A stretch of DNA of 18,301 nt from Leucogyrophana mollusca (GCA_021014945.1 MU266732.1:1-18301); one strand, 5' to 3'. Shown: positions 1 to 9,092, numbered from the stretch's first letter. Notes: generated from the letters alone by a model not told the origin. A program made the numbers and translations.

Positions 1-1502
1 CGACTTCCTCTGTAACGTCCTCTCTGCGTCGCGTACTCCTTTTCTTCTTTGCGAGATCCGCGTGCGCGACCCTTTTTGGCTCCTTGCCTTGCCTTACCCT
101 TGCCTCGCGTGCTGCCCGCGGCTTTGGTGAGCTCGATGTTGACCTCGTTCTCCAATCTGACTGTGTACGCCGTAGGTTCAACAAGAAGGATAGCCAAGCC
201 CATCCGTCCTGGCCCACGTGCGGCACGTCCCGCCCTTTGCACAAAGCTAGACATCTTTGCGGGAAGTTTCCATTGGACGACAATGTCAATATCAGACACG
301 TTACATCCCTGGTGCAGTTTGTTATTAGTTCACACAACCCTAGCGATGACAATGAAACGCACCATTCCAGCAGCGTCAGTACACACCAGAATTCGTATAT
401 TTCCTGCTCGGAACTCCTTCATTGCCTCTGAGCGATATTCATGACCCAGAACTGCATTGTAAGGACGTATGATGCCGTGCAGATGTTCTGGAAGATGTGT
501 CCGAATGTGATCAATGATATCCCCCCCGACTGCGATGTTGTCTACGTAAATCCATGTTTTCTTGATCGTTCCAGGGTCTGTGACTTGGTTGGGGATTAAG
601 AAGTCGAGGTCAGTGAAGGAATTCATGGTATTGTGGATTGCGCGGACCACGATTGAGACATTGGAGCGATCGTTGCCAATATTCTTGTGCAGGTATCCAG
701 CCCTCGTGAATTGCAGCTTGTGAGTGATGTCTTTGGAGACTCTGTCCGTGAGCGATGCAGACAGTGCAATGAATGGGACACTTCGTGGTAGAAATACTCG
801 GATTGTCCCAATCGCGCTATACTTCTTGCGAAAAGAAGCACCCCAGTGAGATATACAGTGTGCCTCGTCGATAACAACTGAGTAAACACGGGATGCAAAC
901 CCAGGATCACGTATGACATTGTCGAGGAACCGTCGTGATAACAGCATCTCAGGTGAAATCAGTACGATCTGGTAGAGGCCGTTGGTAATCTCCTAGGGGA
1001 CAAGTGAGAATAGGAGATCCATTACAAAGTGAATTTCCAAACCTTCATAAGCTTCATCGTGCAACCTCCCTGGCCACTGTTGACGGCAACAGAGGCCACC
1101 TTGTATTCCTGCCGAAAGGTCTGTGCCTGCAAGAGTCGTCAAACGAGAAGGAGGTAAGAACAAGGAACTGAATACCATCTCATCTTGCAGGCCGATCAAC
1201 GGTGAGACCATGATTGTCACACGGCCCTGATTCTCTGGCAATGCGTAGGGTCCTGCGGCCACAGCTGTCTTTCCGAGGCCAGTGGCTGCATGACACAGGG
1301 CATCACGGCGTTCTTCTTGGCACTGCACAATTTCAACTTGAAAGTCGCGAGGTTCTCGTCCACCTAGTTGCTCTTTCATCAAAGTGCGTACCCTCTCAAT
1401 TTCTTCTGGGGTCAGCTTTCGAGGGGGTAACAGTGCTGGTCTTTGTCCTCGGTTTGTCTGTCTGTAGGGCTTACGACGCTGTGCTGTACCTTTGGGGGGC
1501 AT
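1..1502 (-). CDS. RecQ-family ATP-dependent DNA helicase, 3' end outside window
   Basis: Superfamily 2 helicase expected to unwind DNA 3'-5' in the nucleus. Exons, in coding order, are 1502-1176, 1126-1043, 992-363 and 308-1 (continuing off the left edge). The introns are 49, 50 and 54 nt and all joins are phase 0. Motifs appear in RecQ order: motif 0 around Gln55, Walker A ATGLGKT (Lys78), VSPLIGLQDEM (motif Ia), DEAHCISHWG (Asp179-Glu180-Ala181-His182), ALSASLT (motif III), CTDAAGMGCNVSDIDIV (motif V) and QRAGRAARGPGR (motif VI). After motif VI comes a Lys/Arg/Gly-rich tail; no RQC zinc or HRDC domain is visible before the edge. The start ATG opens a basic N terminus. It lies 140 bp from the divergent DUF6589 gene. 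It resembles the multicopy RecQ genes found in mushroom genomes and subtelomeres rather than a housekeeping Sgs1/BLM, which is much longer. A GTAAGG near position 92 could be a further donor, but the frame stays open through it. Confidence 0.9.
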
Positions 1503-1642
1503 CCCGACGAAGTGAAGGAGGACAGGAATGAAAAGTTTGGATTGCCTTTGTTTGGACGTGAGCTCCTCTAAGGCGGAACATCACTTTGCTCACATCAACG
1601 GCTCCAGAACACAAAAAAAACACATATCACCTGGGTGGGGGC
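1503..1642. promoter_or_regulatory. Shared divergent promoter region of RecQ and DUF6589 genes
   Basis: These 140 bp separate the start codons of two divergent genes, so both core promoters must lie here or inside the coding regions. A run of eight A (about 1613-1620) is the only obvious low-complexity signal, and no clear TATA box is seen for either direction. The shared promoter is inferred from the layout, not from a recognised factor site. Confidence 0.5.
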
Positions 1643-4600
1643 ATGGTCAATACAATCACCAATGCTGCAGACGAAGAGCTTACTATCTCAGCCTACCCAC
1701 CCGCCTCAACACACATCACTCACGACACACTGCCAGCATCCTCTCCGCTTCCAGATTTAAGCTCTTCACCCCCTCCGATAGAAGAGATTCTGCCTCCACT
1801 TGAAGACAATCATCCTACTCCTCGTGCACAGCCTGTTCGTGGTGAGCTGTGGGGTGTTGATGGCAGCGACGAGGGTTTCTTCTACTCTCCTCCCAAACGT
1901 AACAAGGTCGATGGCTACAAGAGGGGCGCACAGAAACGGGCAGCAAATGCTGCCGAACGGGCAGCTGAAGATGCACGGAAAGCAGTGGAAATGGAGGCCG
2001 CAAGGGTTATAGAGATGCGCACCACGATCTCGGACGCGCTGGACGGTCTTGCTGAAAATGGTGTCAAGTTCAGCGAGGTGTTGAACTATGTCTTCGATGC
2101 CAACAACACGACTCCCCAATGGCGGTGGGATGAGGTGTTCTCCAATCCAACGTGTATCCGTCAAGTCCTCGACTTCTGTGCATCAAAAAACAATTCTGCG
2201 ACTGGACGAAGGTCTCTTACCGCATGGGCAACAAACTACATCTTGAGCGTGGTGGATGACGAGGCCACCGAAATCACAAAGAGTGGGATCTTACGAGCAA
2301 CTGGCCGTGAGGTTAATGCATCGTTTGCTCTTGGCTTGGACTTTGGTTCTCTCGCGGGGATGATGCGACAGTATTGTCCTACGATCATGAAAATCCTGGC
2401 ATGTATTGCGACAACAGAGAGGCAGGAGAAATCCGGGAATGCGGATTTAATGCTACGAAAGGACTTTGTAAGTCCTGGGTACTGGAAACAGCAATCACGT
2501 ACTCACATAACATGGACAGATCGCCGCCTCGGAATGTATCACATTGTTGAAGGAACGCAGTCAGATGAACAGCTATCCTGGGCATGTGCTAGGACTCTGG
2601 CTCTATTCAACAGGTGCTTCCAGGCAGCAGATCAGTGTATTCAACCACTTTGGCAAAAGTGTAAGTTACAGCACTCTGGCAGGCAGCGGAACCAAGCATC
2701 ACGATGATCTTGATGTGGAAGATACCGAAGACAGCATCGAAGCACCGACAGATACCGAAGACAGCATCGAATCACCAACCAGTCTTCAAGATGACACGGT
2801 TTCCAATGAAGTTAGCACTCCCGCGAGCAAACCAACGAGAAAGAAGCGCACCCGTGTCGCTGGCACCCTTGAGCTTCTCTCACAATCTATGCGAACTGTT
2901 GCCCGCACTGTCGCTGCAGGGGGGCTTTTTCTAACGGTCTATGACAACATTAACATGGTCTGGAAGGTCGCCGAGCAAATAGTTGGACGTACGGGTGAGT
3001 AGCAATGGTGATTATCGAGGATTATGGGTGCTTATGTGTCAGTGTAGATTCACAAGAGAACGGGACGTGTGCTACGATTGTACCCTTGTTTGGAGCCTGT
3101 CCAGACGATGTCAAGGCTACGGAGTTAAACGAATCATTCGACAAGGCACCACCACTGTCGATTGACGATATCCTCATCAACGGAGAGGAGCAACAAAGAT
3201 TGCGAAAACACCTTATCCACACTGTGCTACGAATTGCAGTTCACCATGGCGGACCCAAACTTCGCATCTTTCACAAGGAAGTATACGACAGTGCCCCATG
3301 GACCAATCACAAGATTGACGTTCATAAGACAGATATTCATCCTTTGCCAGCGATGAACATCGAAGAGGCGTCAACGGCCGGGAATGCAGAAGTTATCGAG
3401 GCCATCCTGAAAGAACTCAAGCTGGATACCTCTAAAGCAAGTTTCACAGACATCGCCAAACTGATTGCAGGAGACCAACTCTCAATAGCACGACTGCGGT
3501 CTGTCGCCGCGACTCGTGCAGGTAACGAGGGAGGGGCAAGCGCACTGCGGTGGGCGGTCTTCGTACCAGGACTCTTTCATTACAAGATTGCTGCGACGCA
3601 TGGAATAATGGCCGCTCATCTGGGTCTCATAAATCACGACATTGCTAACCCCGCCTCACTATCCGCACACAACACTGCTCTTCGACGTAAACCAATACTT
3701 CTGTCATCTTTACCTCCGTTCCGCACCTGTCGTGATCTCATCTTCGTGTCGCTGTACGCCCGCGTTCTGCATTGCCTGCTCCTCCTCTCAGGAAAGGATT
3801 CTCTCGACAGTTACGGCGATGACCTGACCTGGTTTGATCTTCGTCAGCATGCAGAGAAACTCGTGGACGAATACACCAACGTACGTGCAGTTGCAAAACT
3901 CCGTCGAGCACGCCAAAAGGGAGGGCCAAAGTGCGGAGACATGGTATACGAAAATGCCATACTGTTCTTGCGCGATGCACTCTTGCTGAGGGAATTTACC
4001 GATGCAGTGAAGGCTGGTGATTCAGGGAGGGTGGTCCTGGTCCTCAAAATGTGGGCGCTGAGCTATCGTGGCAGCGGACGAACGAAATACGCACACGAGA
4101 TGCTGTTTTTGCTCCACAATATCACGCATGTCTGGCCGAAATCGATGGTGTGCGTTCGATCTTTTCCATTATTTGCCTTACGCACAGCTGACTATTACAT
4201 CAGCGACGTGGTGTTAAAGAACTGGCTAGTCAACCCAACCGGTCACCCGAACTCGTTCATTGAAGTGGACCTCTTGCAGGAGCACCTCAATTTTTGGATC
4301 AAGGTGCGTGCTGTCAAATCACCAAAGTGCGAGAGCCTAATGGATGGGATTTTGCGCCAGGATTACTACCAAGCCCATGGCAGCGGTGCGTCTTGGGAAT
4401 GGTTGGCGACTATTGCCCCGTGTGTAGACATTCTCCGCCAGCTGGCAACTAATATCAGTGGCGCCCTCGGGTCAAAACAGGGCAATCGTCACGCTGCTCC
4501 AGACCTCACCGAAGATATCGACGAGCTCATGGGAAGCCTTTCCCACCACAACGTCTACAAAAAGGAACTCGGGCGCGCTTTCGACGACGGGGATCTCCCC

Positions 4601-5029
4601 ACGGCAGATGTCGTCGAAGCCGGATTCATGGCTTTGTCTTGGGGCATGAACTCAGCGCTAAACGAGTACAACAATGACTTCAAGACTCTTCAACAGCGCC
4701 GTCGAGTGACACCACTTGTTCCTACCGGAAATCAGATCACCGCACCTTCCCTTCCACTTCAACCGATGTCCCAGACCAACCCAGATCACTCTGGGACACA
4801 GCAACAATACTCCGCTACGCTCGATGAAGACACCTCGGATTCAGATTCAGATGGAGAGAACGCCGAGGACGCTGAGTCCTCTCTTGTCGACGACCTGCAG
4901 ACGGGAATAAGGCCTGCATTGGATCTTGTGACGGCGGACGATGTTGCGTTGGATATGGATGGTTACGACGATCGAGGTGGCATTGATTCAGACAATGAAT
5001 GGGATGCTGAGGAAGAAGGAGACATATAA
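1643..5029 (+). CDS. DUF6589-domain protein, 1,093 aa
   Basis: Function unknown. Exons are 1643-2467, 2520-2994 and 3048-5029; introns are 52 nt (GTAAGT..ACAG) and 53 nt (GTGAGT..GTAG). The start is the first in-frame ATG (context GCATGG); in-frame sequence upstream has no ATG. Residues 1-90 are Pro/Ser-rich and disordered-looking. About 92-130 is an Ala/Glu/Arg-rich coiled coil. About 284-326 matches the block that precedes DUF6589 in mushroom proteins (LLKERSQ, STGASRQQI, GKSVSY). Residues 326-370 are acidic and carry a duplicated decapeptide. The DUF6589 core runs from about 435 to 860: DSQENGTCATIVPLFG, GDQLS (Asp576), a Gly-rich segment leading to KYAHEML (Glu784), and VDLLQEHLNFW (Asp841, Glu845). 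The C-terminal 90 residues are very acidic. The family call comes from recalled conserved blocks, not from a search. All exons are open, so the gene looks intact. Its partner is the divergent RecQ gene. Confidence 0.88.
2721..2780 (+). repeat. Two-copy 30-bp in-frame tandem repeat in the DUF6589 gene
   Basis: Units 2721-2750 and 2751-2780 both begin GATACCGAAGACAGCATCGA and encode DTEDSIEAPT and DTEDSIESPT. They lie in the acidic linker between the conserved N-terminal block and the DUF6589 core, where length change should be tolerated. Confidence 0.9.
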
Positions 5030-5129
5030 GCTACGCTTTTTTTTCACATTAACAGTTTCATGCTATTGTAGGCAGTACTACTATACTACAGCTCAGTCTG
5101 ATACAGTAATACTGGTGTTGAGGAGCCCC

Positions 5130-5268
5130 AGCGTCGATTCTCCCTGTAAGCTTGCTTCGACGCTCGAAATTTCGCTAAGTCCGAAACTTGATTTGGCGGG
5201 CCTGCCAAAAACGCGACAAGTTCGCCCAGCCGTTTCACAACAAGTATTGCGGGGTTTGAAACGGCTGG
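5130..5268. repeat. Cluster of palindromes and hairpins
   Basis: Four inverted repeats are packed into 139 bp. AGCGTCGA 5130-5137 pairs with TCGACGCT 5157-5164 (19-nt loop). CGAAATTTCG at 5165-5174 is a perfect palindrome. TTTGGC 5192-5197 pairs with GCCAAA 5204-5209, nested inside AACTTG 5185-5190 and CAAGTT 5217-5222. CCAGCCGTTTCA 5226-5237 pairs perfectly with TGAAACGGCTGG 5257-5268 (12-bp arms, 19-nt loop). The cluster lies about 100 bp after the DUF6589 stop, beyond a T-run at 5037-5044, and ends 113 bp before the secreted-protein start. It could be the terminus of a mobile element carrying the DUF6589/RecQ pair, or a structured 3' region. No target-site duplication can be tested because the left end is outside the window. 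The rest of 5030-5381 holds no gene. Confidence 0.8.
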
Positions 5269-5313
5269 AACCGAGCCTACTGCAAGCCCGACACCCCAGA
5301 CTTGATCCCGGAG

Positions 5314-5318
5314 TATAT
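5314..5318 (+). promoter_or_regulatory. Possible TATA box of the small secreted protein gene
   Basis: GAGTATATCC places TATAT about 65 bp upstream of the ATG at 5382, a normal fungal spacing. It is only 46 bp downstream of the last hairpin arm, so the promoter abuts the palindrome cluster. Confidence 0.4.
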
Positions 5319-5381
5319 CCCTAGTCAGTTCACCACCCTGACACAGTTGTTGCACTCATAGCTAACCTGTTAAACCAAAGA

Positions 5382-6021
5382 ATGTATACCGCCGCTATTC
5401 CTGCTCTCCTCGCTGCCACCCTCATCAGCGCCACACCCAATCCAATCCCATATGTTTCACAGAGACATACGTTCAAGTATGCCGTCGGCCTCTACCAACA
5501 GCCTAACTACGACTCCTCAGAAGGTTATCAATACCACAGCGGCTCCGTCGTGGTCACCCACCAGGATTCATTCGAATGCGATAAATGTGTTCCAATCAAT
5601 CGTCCCGTCAAGAGTCATCTCATGTCGTTCTGGTTTGAGCCAGATGAACCGTCAGACTCAATGGGAATCCTGTTCTACAAGGACCCGAACTGCAAAGTAA
5701 GTTTTAAATTACTAACCCTTCCCATGCTATCGTTTCGATGAGCGTTCCGCTTCTACTTTGCACTCATGCTCGTACCCGTACTCACGCGCATTCCCCGCCG
5801 TCGGCACCCTTTGTCGATGTCTTTTTTACCTCCCGCTTCCCAAAGAAACCATCACTTGGTAATAGCCTCCGTTCCGTGGTCATATCCTCGACCGTGCCCT
5901 TAAACTCATACCCTCATCGTTAGCTACTTACTACAATACCTATGAGGCGAGACGCGCACACAAAGCTGTCTTCCCGGCCACCGCGTTCAAGTTCTGCTAC
6001 AACGTACCGGTAGCTATCTGA
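5382..6021 (+). CDS. Small secreted cysteine-containing protein (effector-like), exon structure partly unsettled
   Basis: Exon 1 (5382-5696) is clear. It encodes a hydrophobic signal peptide (about residues 1-18, MYTAAIPALLAATLISA), then a mature part with ECDKC and NCK cysteines. It ends at a GTAAGT donor at 5697, with TACTAAC (5710-5716) just inside the intron. The last exon is probably 5924-6021 after CGTTAG; it reads TYYNTYEARRAHKAVF and ends FKFCYNVPVAI then TGA, adding a fourth cysteine. Direct joining breaks the frame (phase 0 donor, phase 1 acceptor). One solution is a 13-nt micro-exon at 5846-5858 (AAG|AAACC..CTTG|GTAATA), which restores phase. The more canonical first acceptor at 5742 then runs to a stop. 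No family is recognised. A secreted role is inferred from the signal peptide, the small size and the even cysteine count. Confidence 0.55.
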
Positions 6022-6293
6022 TGTCGGTGGGACGAATTTTTCGACGCTAGCTGTGCAGAAGGCACGATTGGGTAGGACATAGCGATGTGATATCAACCGC
6101 GAGAGTTATGAAAACACTAGCACAATATTCTAACCTTGAAATAATGCCCGGAACTGCATCCCAGACAGTATAAAGCGCTCATGGATGACGTATGAACCGC
6201 CCAAAAGCGCTGCGTGCTAGATGTTCTGAGCGACTGCAGATCAGATCTGCAGCGTATGGAGTGTTAAGTAGGGAATCACTACCACCCAAAATC

Positions 6294-6459
6294 ACGTGCG
6301 CGTAAACTTTGTGACGTCACTCTATTCTCCACCTGGGTCTCCTCAGTCGTTCTCACTCCAGCTCTTCCCACAGGGTCGCATCATCGCCAGATCCGGGGGT
6401 TAAAAGGCCAGTGATACCCCCGCCTCCCACTTCTCACGGAAGTCATAACAGTCTCTAGC
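6294..6459 (+). promoter_or_regulatory. Promoter region with E-box, CRE palindrome and TATA-like element
   Basis: CACGTG (6294-6299) is a perfect E-box. GTGACGTCAC (6311-6320) is a perfect CRE/ATF-type palindrome. GTTAAAAGG, about 60 bp before the ATG at 6460, is TATA-like. All three are upstream of the small plus-strand gene at 6460, in the order expected for a bZIP/bHLH-responsive promoter. The 270 bp before this (6022-6293) holds no gene; an isolated TATAAAG at 6169-6175 has no coding start after it. Binding is not shown. Confidence 0.5.
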
Positions 6460-6879
6460 ATGAACACAAATACAATCGGTACGGTGGGACTCGTAGGAGG
6501 GAGTTCAATCAAGTAAGTAACCTTTCATACGATCTTACCGTTCAGAAAACGAACTGAACCACCATCACAGCGACACCCATAGTAGGCTCTCCGAATCCAA
6601 GGCTTTGTCTCCTCATTGAACTTACCCGAAAAATTTGGACGAATTGGAGATACAGGCATAGGCAACAATCAAACTCCAATGACGACGCGAACTGGCCCGG
6701 AACAAGCACACGGGCTCGGGGAGCATTATGAGCCACATGAGGGGAGTCGGGATGTTCAAGGCCCGGGCGGAGGACAGGGCGCGGTTGGGAGCCAGTCGGG
6801 AGGATGGCAAGGACGGGGACAAAGTGGGAAAAGATTAGAGCCTACGGGTGGTGAGCCTGGATTTAAGGGACAATACTAG
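6460..6879 (+). CDS. Small Gly/Gln-rich protein, copy A of an inverted paralog pair, 95 aa
   Basis: Unrecognised family. Proposed exons are 6460-6512, 6571-6581 (an 11-nt micro-exon) and 6656-6879. The donors are GTAAGT at 6513 and GTAGGC at 6582; the acceptors are CACAG (6570) and TACAG (6655). I tested every AG between 6514 and 6678: none joins exon 1 directly to exon 3 in the conserved frame without a stop, whereas the micro-exon gives correct phases (2, then 1). The protein is hydrophilic with no signal peptide or membrane segment. It holds the core MTTRTGPEQAHGLGEHY and a C-terminal TGGEPGFKGQY. The minus-strand gene at 7308-7683 has the same exon plan and nearly the same core, and the two genes point at each other. 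The core being conserved almost only at protein level argues that this is, or recently was, coding. Confidence 0.6.
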
Positions 6880-7307
6880 TATAGCGGAAGGCAAGAGCGT
6901 TAGAGTAGCCGTCGATGGAAGGGCCTTAGGGTCCTGGGACGGGTTGACTCGAGAGCACAACGTCGCCGAAGTATTGCGCGCCTGTGTACACCCACAGAGA
7001 AGGCCAAGGTTTGCGACTTACTGATGCGGGAGTTCGCGCAGGACATGTGCCACTTTACCCGCTAGGATATCCTCGTTATGAACGTGATGAGACTCTGTGG
7101 ATAGAAATTGCTAAATAGAAGACGTCGTGCCCTATACAGCGTAATATAAGCTGCTTCCCTTCCCTCTCTTCGAGGCCAAGGACTAACTAAGATCAGGTGG
7201 GCACGGCGCAAGCGATGGTCTGAAAAGCGTACGTCAGCCAGTCAGTCAGGGCATCAACCAAAAGATTATCACCCGCATGTTTCCCCTTAAGCCTCGTCTC
7301 GCCGACC
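6880..7307. other. Spacer between the two convergent paralogs
   Basis: These 428 bp lie between the 3' ends of the convergent small genes. Just inside the stop of copy B, reading on the minus strand from about 7307, the sequence still aligns with the last codons of copy A (GAGCCT..GGTTTAAGGG-like), but in another frame. I see no other gene, RNA or repeat here. Confidence 0.5.
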
Positions 7308-7683
7308 TCAGGCTCGTCTTTGCGGGTCACGCCCTCCCAGCAGATTCCCGACCACAGCTTGACCAGTAATTGGGCGATGCTGGTCCCCAGTTTGATGTTG
7401 GTAGTGCTCTCCGAGTCCTTGCGCCTGTTCCGGGCCAGTTCTTGTGGTCATGGGTGCCCGACTCTGACCCGTGTTGTGGTGCCCCCCGCTGGCGGCTGTG
7501 GTCCAAACGACATTAGTGACTAGATGAGTGGGAAAGGCGACATGCGTACTGTGGACACCACTGTGATTAATGGGCAGTGGATTACTACAATTATGTGAAA
7601 AACGATGAGAGAGGACCTCACTTGAGTTGACTCCCTGAGCTGTCCAGTGCCCTACTTGTGTTCGTGCTCACGTTAGATGTCAT
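7308..7683 (-). CDS. Small Gly/Gln-rich protein, copy B of the inverted paralog pair, 86 aa
   Basis: Unrecognised family, paralog of the gene at 6460-6879. Proposed exons in coding order are 7683-7622, 7560-7550 (11 nt) and 7495-7308; introns are 61 nt (GTGAGG..CACAG) and 54 nt (GTACGC..CACAG). Exon 1 ends in CTCAA before the donor, as copy A ends in ATCAA. The micro-exons encode NGVH and NDTH respectively. The core MTTRTGPEQAQGLGEHY differs from copy A at 10 of 17 codons but by only one residue. The 54-nt intron has no stop and keeps the frame, so a retained-intron form of 104 aa is equally readable. The C terminus (GGRDPQRRA) is shorter than in copy A; similarity to the tail of copy A continues past the stop in another frame, so a small indel may have truncated it. 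Confidence 0.6.
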
Positions 7684-8307
7684 GTTGTGAGTTTCGTCTG
7701 GGGTGGCAGGAAAAGACGTGTCTTATGGCAGCAGAGAACCCGATGAAGTATCTGATCAGTAGCGGTGAGAGCGAGGAGTAACGTCCTTAGGAAATCAACG
7801 TGTCATAGCCTAGAGGCAGAAAAAAGTTCGGCGGTTGAACGTCGTTTGCAAAAACAGCATTGGAAGCCATTCATTTCACGAGGAAAACATTCCATTTTTC
7901 CCGTGGACTTTTCGGAGGAATCAGAGAATGATCGTGCCTACAGGGCGATATCAAGGCCTGCATCAAGCTGAGACACACGCTAGCTAGTGATGTTTTTGGA
8001 TATTGTGAGACAAGCGGTAGACGTGGCACGAAAACCCCGAAGTGGACGGTGTAGCTAGACGCACCTGGTTTGCAATTCAGTTTTCAATGACCAAAGTAAC
8101 GGTGTAACAGCATGACGTGTGGCCCAGACCAATGATGATAGTGTACTCACCAGAGAAGAATAGCTATCGTGTATCCTACATGAACTGAGAGATCGGAGCC
8201 TTAAACAACATAGGAGAACGTATTACCAGCGCTACAATAATGCCGATGAGACGGTGTTGCGGCGGCCATACATTCTCAAAATACTTACCGGAATCCAAGC
8301 CCTCATC
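7684..8307. other. Intergenic, no supported feature
   Basis: This stretch holds the minus-strand promoter side of copy B (CATAAGAC about 50 bp before its ATG is the only TATA-like word) and the 3' flank of the acetyltransferase gene. All open frames are short and match nothing I recognise. Confidence 0.5.
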
Positions 8308-9092
8308 TCAGAGCTTCCTGAAGCTGTCCAGCCCAATGATCATAGCGAGGCCGTCTTCGCCATCGGGATCTCCTCATGTATACTTGAGCGAGAACCAGCA
8401 ACGGAGTACTTGGAGCGACTCACAATGGCGTTCCTTGACCTTTACACACGTAAACCCAAGCCCGGCGTACAACGCGCGCGCGCCTACGTTCGATTTGCGC
8501 ACATGCAACGTGACATGTGTGGCTCTGTAGGTGTCCTGCATCGCTCTTACTGTCGACGCCCCGTCAGAGACCAGGAAGAGTCGAGAAAGAGAGGCATACA
8601 CGACAGCGACATAAGTTTTCTCGCGAGACCTCGTCTCCGGTGTGAGCGAAGAACAGAGATCGATCGGATATGGCCGTGTATACCGCCCTCTGAGTCGGCT
8701 GCATCTTTTCTGTCGAGTGCTCCAAAGGTCAACAGTGGTACGAGACGTCGCAAATCCAAATGAATACGCACATACGGGCAAGCACGTACCCGACAATCCG
8801 TCCTTCGCTATCCTCTGCAACCGCCGAAATTCCAGACCATGATACAATGCATGACATCCCTGCCGACAATGTGAGATGTCAGACTAATCATTCTCAGAAA
8901 TAGCGAGACGAAAGTGCATGGACCAAAGACGAGGTTCACGCACACGATTGCATGACGTCCGTGTCAGGAAGGTTTCGAAGCCCGCAGGCCTGTATCTGGA
9001 TGAGATCGTGCACCTGGTGTCACAGTGAGCGATTCCATGTCTGGACTCCTCTGTCTGTATCACCTGCGTACCTGCGCTGGTCTGATACTCAT
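8308..9092 (-). CDS. naa10: Naa10/ARD1-type N-terminal acetyltransferase (NatA catalytic subunit family), 158 aa
   Basis: GNAT enzyme that, in the NatA complex with Naa15, acetylates the N termini of nascent proteins at the ribosome. Exons in coding order are 9092-9072, 9013-8944, 8859-8772, 8709-8600, 8549-8424 and 8369-8308. All joins are phase-consistent (477 nt) and introns are 50-84 nt. Recognisable blocks are MSIRPAQ, DLIQIQACGLRNLPD (family: DLxxMQxCNLxNLPE), VAEDSEGRIVGYVLA, HGHIRSISVLRSHRRRGLARKLM (acetyl-CoA loop RRRGLA, residues 84-89), THVTLHVRKSN and RHYPDGEDGLAM (Tyr139). The length equals the family's catalytic domain, without the long tail of animal Naa10. The substrate loop, normally LPENY, reads LPDTD (residues 22-26), so Glu24 and Tyr26 of the family are replaced. 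The following YYxYHxLSW segment is also degenerate (SWMSCIVSW). This suggests a divergent paralog rather than the housekeeping copy. The exon 3 donor (GTGCGT) is the least certain join. Confidence 0.85.

Noticed and set aside
5314..5325. CTAG followed by T, with a hairpin upstream, as a Helitron 3' end
   Set aside because: The hairpin ends about 50 bp before CTAG rather than roughly 10 bp, the partner helicase is RecQ-like and not Pif1-like, and no Rep/HUH protein is present.
6460..6879. Copy A as a frameshifted pseudogene
   Set aside because: Two-exon models break the frame, but an 11-nt micro-exon, matched by an equivalent one in copy B, restores it with normal splice sites.
6622..7523. 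Two antisense frames sharing an LFRASS motif as a gene pair
   Set aside because: They are the reverse strands of the third exons of the two small paralogs. The synonymous-change pattern fits the MTTRTGPEQA frame, not this one.
8308..9092. Acetyltransferase as a broken pseudogene
   Set aside because: Motifs fall in three frames, but six exons with matching phases give a complete 158-aa protein whose residue numbering matches Naa10.
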